Source: Prevotella sp. UBA2725 (GTDB lineage Bacteria > Bacteroidota > Bacteroidia > Bacteroidales > Bacteroidaceae). Taken from it: a stretch of 14,614 nucleotides of DNA. The DNA is taken from contig DEKJ01000007.1 in assembly GCA_002353825.1 (NCBI GenBank), positions 89,049-103,662 of the forward strand, read 5' to 3'. The stretch's first letter is position 1, and every line of letters begins with the position of its first letter. The notes under the pieces are model-generated. The model saw only the letters and a program-made list of their open reading frames with translations, made no database searches and was not told the DNA's origin. Positions 12,985 to 14,614 of the stretch are shown one piece after another. Position numbers and translations under genes: made by a program.

Positions 12985-13007
12985 GCAAAGGCGCAAAGTA
13001 CGCAAAG
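12985..13007 (+). repeat. Three GCAAAG units
   Basis: GCAAAG occurs at 12985-12990, 12993-12998 and 13002-13007, spaced eight and nine bases apart. It lies 110 bases downstream of the vWA stop. Similar GCAAAG-type runs are, to my recollection, scattered between genes in Bacteroidetes genomes. No function can be read from it. Confidence 0.5.
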
Positions 13008-13036
13008 GAATGATTATCATTCTTTTTAGCCGAAAA

Positions 13037-13068
13037 AAGGCAGGATCCGTAAGATAGGACCCTGCCTT
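13037..13068 (-). terminator. Intrinsic terminator for the secreted-protein operon
   Basis: Stem AAGGCAGGATCC (13037-13048) pairs with GGACCCTGCCTT (13057-13068), with an 8-base loop and one A/C mismatch. Read on the minus strand it is followed by a run of six Ts (TTTTTT at 13032-13037, shared with the stem's end), the classic rho-independent form, 43 bases after the 68-residue ORF. On the plus strand it could also stop vWA transcripts, with a poorer T run. Confidence 0.8.
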
Positions 13069-13111
13069 ATGAGTGTTTTACTGAATCGTTTTCAGCTTAC
13101 TCATCTCAAAC

Positions 13112-13318
13112 TTAATCGTCCCAAAGACTGTGTGTCTTTGGGATGGTATCCCATCCTTCATAAGGCTGTGTGTAATGCTTTGCACCCTGATCATATCCTT
13201 CGTAACTTTCTCCAACATGTGGCAAAGAATGGTTTCCAAAATTATTGTCTAACATTTGATCCTTAATGTTGAGTTGGATAACATTCGATGAAGGCTTCAA
13301 ATATATTTTTTTCTTCAT
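13112..13318 (-). CDS. Small ORF (68 residues) after the secreted-protein gene
   Basis: ATG 13318 lies eight bases after the stop of the upstream gene and encodes MKKKIYLKPSSNVIQLNIKD, then QMLDNNFGNHSLPHVGE. The tail carries two similar blocks, YEGYDQGAKHYTQ and YEGWDTIPKTHS, and ends SLWDD. A basic start, a conserved-looking amphipathic first 25 residues and a variable, Gly/Asp/aromatic-rich tail recall the short Bacteroidales ORFs that begin KKKxYxKP and sit beside surface or export genes. No signal peptide is convincing. Function unknown. The intrinsic terminator follows, supporting a real transcript. Confidence 0.7.
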   Translation of the reverse strand: MKKKIYLKPSSNVIQLNIKDQMLDNNFGNHSLPHVGESYEGYDQGAKHYTQPYEGWDTIPKTHSLWDD

Positions 13319-13326
13319 TTCGTTTT

Positions 13327-14614
13327 CTATTTAGTAATTACTACTTTCTTCCCATTGATGATATAGATACCACCCTGCATAGGCTTAGCCACACGTCGGC
13401 CCTGGAGATCGTAGATGGCATCTGTATGAGGTTGTGTAGCATCAACGTTGATATTATCGATACCAGTAGCAGCGCCATCCTGATAGCCAATGTAGATCTT
13501 TGCCCCGGCAGAAACAGCCGAGTTGTCGATCACCATGAATGCCTTGTTGTGGCTCAGCGACGTGCCCGTATAGTGATAGAAGCCCATGGGGTTGTGCGTG
13601 TCATTGGCATTCTTTTGAAGTGTGAAGATCTTCTGCGATGTAGCGTCGTAGCTGATGCCGTAGCGATGGTTGAGCGCATCTGCCATGTTGTTATTCTGAT
13701 AATCGAAGAGACTCTCCATGATGTTCTCGATCGCAGAACCATAGCCATCGCTCGCATTGCTCTTGCCGGCATTGAAGAAGATGCCTTTCAGCAGGGTCGT
13801 GCCCTTATAGGTCTTGTCGCTCACCACCGGTACGATACGGTTCTTGCTGGCATCGGTATTCTCTGTCTCTACGATGACAGGCAGTCCTGCCGGTACCACG
13901 TCGGTGATCTCGTTAAGAGTGATGTAGCGGTAGGTCCACGTTTGCCCGTCACTATAGTTTCGTGTTTCTGCTTCGCCTAAGTTGCCGTCTACCGAATAGA
14001 AGTGGAGTCCTTCGCTGCACTTGGTCACGTCGATAGGGAAGTCCACGCAGAGCGTGCTATAGTAATGACCGTCAAGTCCCTGGAACTTATCGCTGGCTTT
14101 GATGCCAAAATAACTGTCGTTGTCAGCAGTCACCTGCTTCAGCACCCACTTGCCACCATCCTTGGCTGTAGAAAGCTCGGCGGGATAGATAGACTTTGTA
14201 CTATTGTTGTTGCAGAAGCCGAAGCGCCCAAGGTTGGTGTATTTGTCGCCTTCGTCGCCCTCAGCGCCGTTTGACACATAGCCGTCGATCATATAGTAGT
14301 CCGTGTCGTAGTGCAGACGGCGGATATAGCGCTTTACGGTATCGTGACTGCCCACCTCTTTGAAAGCATTATAGAGATAGTCGCTGCCCGTCATGCTATG
14401 CAGGGCATCCTTGTATTTTCCCGGATCGTTGAGCATCTTCCATACGTTGAGTTTCAACCAGTAATAGAGCAGCTCCGGATGCGTGAAGATCGCCTCGTAG
14501 GATGTCTGGCAAGAACCGTCGGCGTTCAACGTCACATGATAATCGCCCGAAGAGAGCGTCTTATCATCCTTGATGTTGTAGCCCAAATCGCTTAAGTGAT
14601 CTTCAAAAAATAAC
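13327..14614 (-). CDS. Type IX-secreted surface protein, 5' end outside the window
   Basis: At least 429 residues are encoded, and the frame stays open past the right edge (FFEDHLSDLGYNIKDDK), so the N-terminus is missing here. The C-terminus, DAIYDLQGRRVAKPMQGGIY then IINGKKVVITK, is the type A Por secretion sorting tail: 'YDLQGRRV', a Gly-Ile-Tyr turn and a basic end. T9SS cargo is exported across the outer membrane and the tail removed. The body contains asparagine- and tyrosine-rich stretches (CNNNSTKS, YRYITLNEITDVVPAGLPVI) seen in Prevotella surface proteins of unknown role. No catalytic motif is visible. The small ORF follows in the same unit. Confidence 0.88.
   Translation of the reverse strand, partial: LFFEDHLSDLGYNIKDDKTLSSGDYHVTLNADGSCQTSYEAIFTHPELLYYWLKLNVWKMLNDPGKYKDALHSMTGSDYLYNAFKEVGSHDTVKRYIRRLHYDTDYYMIDGYVSNGAEGDEGDKYTNLGRFGFCNNNSTKSIYPAELSTAKDGGKWVLKQVTADNDSYFGIKASDKFQGLDGHYYSTLCVDFPIDVTKCSEGLHFYSVDGNLGEAETRNYSDGQTWTYRYITLNEITDVVPAGLPVIVETENTDASKNRIVPVVSDKTYKGTTLLKGIFFNAGKSNASDGYGSAIENIMESLFDYQNNNMADALNHRYGISYDATSQKIFTLQKNANDTHNPMGFYHYTGTSLSHNKAFMVIDNSAVSAGAKIYIGYQDGAATGIDNINVDATQPHTDAIYDLQGRRVAKPMQGGIYIINGKKVVITK

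Noticed and set aside
13288..13980. A 230-residue plus-strand frame
   Set aside because: It is the reverse of the T9SS cargo gene, whose C-terminal sorting tail is clear.

Overview
The window looks like a chromosomal stretch from a Bacteroidales bacterium, most likely a Prevotella or Segatella relative. The signs are many TAnnTTTG-type -7 promoter boxes, mostly weak or absent Shine-Dalgarno sites, a DUF6078-like protein, and a secreted protein at the right edge that ends in a type IX secretion (Por) sorting tail. The window holds no rRNA, tRNA, CRISPR array, intact transposase or prophage gene.

Layout. (1) 1-1300: a DUF6078-like gene is followed by about 440 bases of gene-free, strongly structured DNA: three 22-base palindromic units, a hairpin, and a REPIN-like inverted pair of hairpins. 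After this come a decayed ClpA C-terminus and a copied 3' end of the metallo-hydrolase gene found near 9.3 kb. (2) 1308-2082: a PspC-domain gene, a probable AraC-family remnant and a 51-residue ORF with a strong ribosome site. (3) 2107-4587, minus strand: a tight four-gene operon of lipase-like alpha/beta hydrolase, small membrane protein, YfcE-type phosphoesterase and SanA-like DUF218 envelope protein. (4) 4688-6993: an HxlR regulator next to a beheaded MBL/MoaF-like gene, then fragments of a membrane protein and an aldo/keto reductase. (5) 7099-8822: an ABM-like small protein on the plus strand, convergent with a minus-strand set of GNAT remnant, MmcQ/YjbR protein, tiny membrane protein and beta-carbonic anhydrase. 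(6) 9267-10722: a metallophosphoesterase followed by an MBL-fold hydrolase. (7) 11026-12875: a divergent pair, namely a protein fusing a sigma-like N-terminus to a macro-like C-terminal domain, and a von Willebrand A (vWA) protein with an intact MIDAS. (8) 13037-14614: the 3' part of a type IX-secreted protein gene, a 68-residue downstream ORF and a clear intrinsic terminator.

Two themes stand out. Gene decay is heavy: at least six recognisable gene stubs lie among intact housekeeping-type genes, several cut at a regulator or promoter boundary. The best candidate for an undescribed system is the sigma/macro fusion facing the vWA gene. I infer a self-contained transcription and nucleotide- or ADP-ribose-sensing module, but only the domain layout is visible in the sequence. 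All family assignments come from reading the translated sequence by eye; no database search was run.
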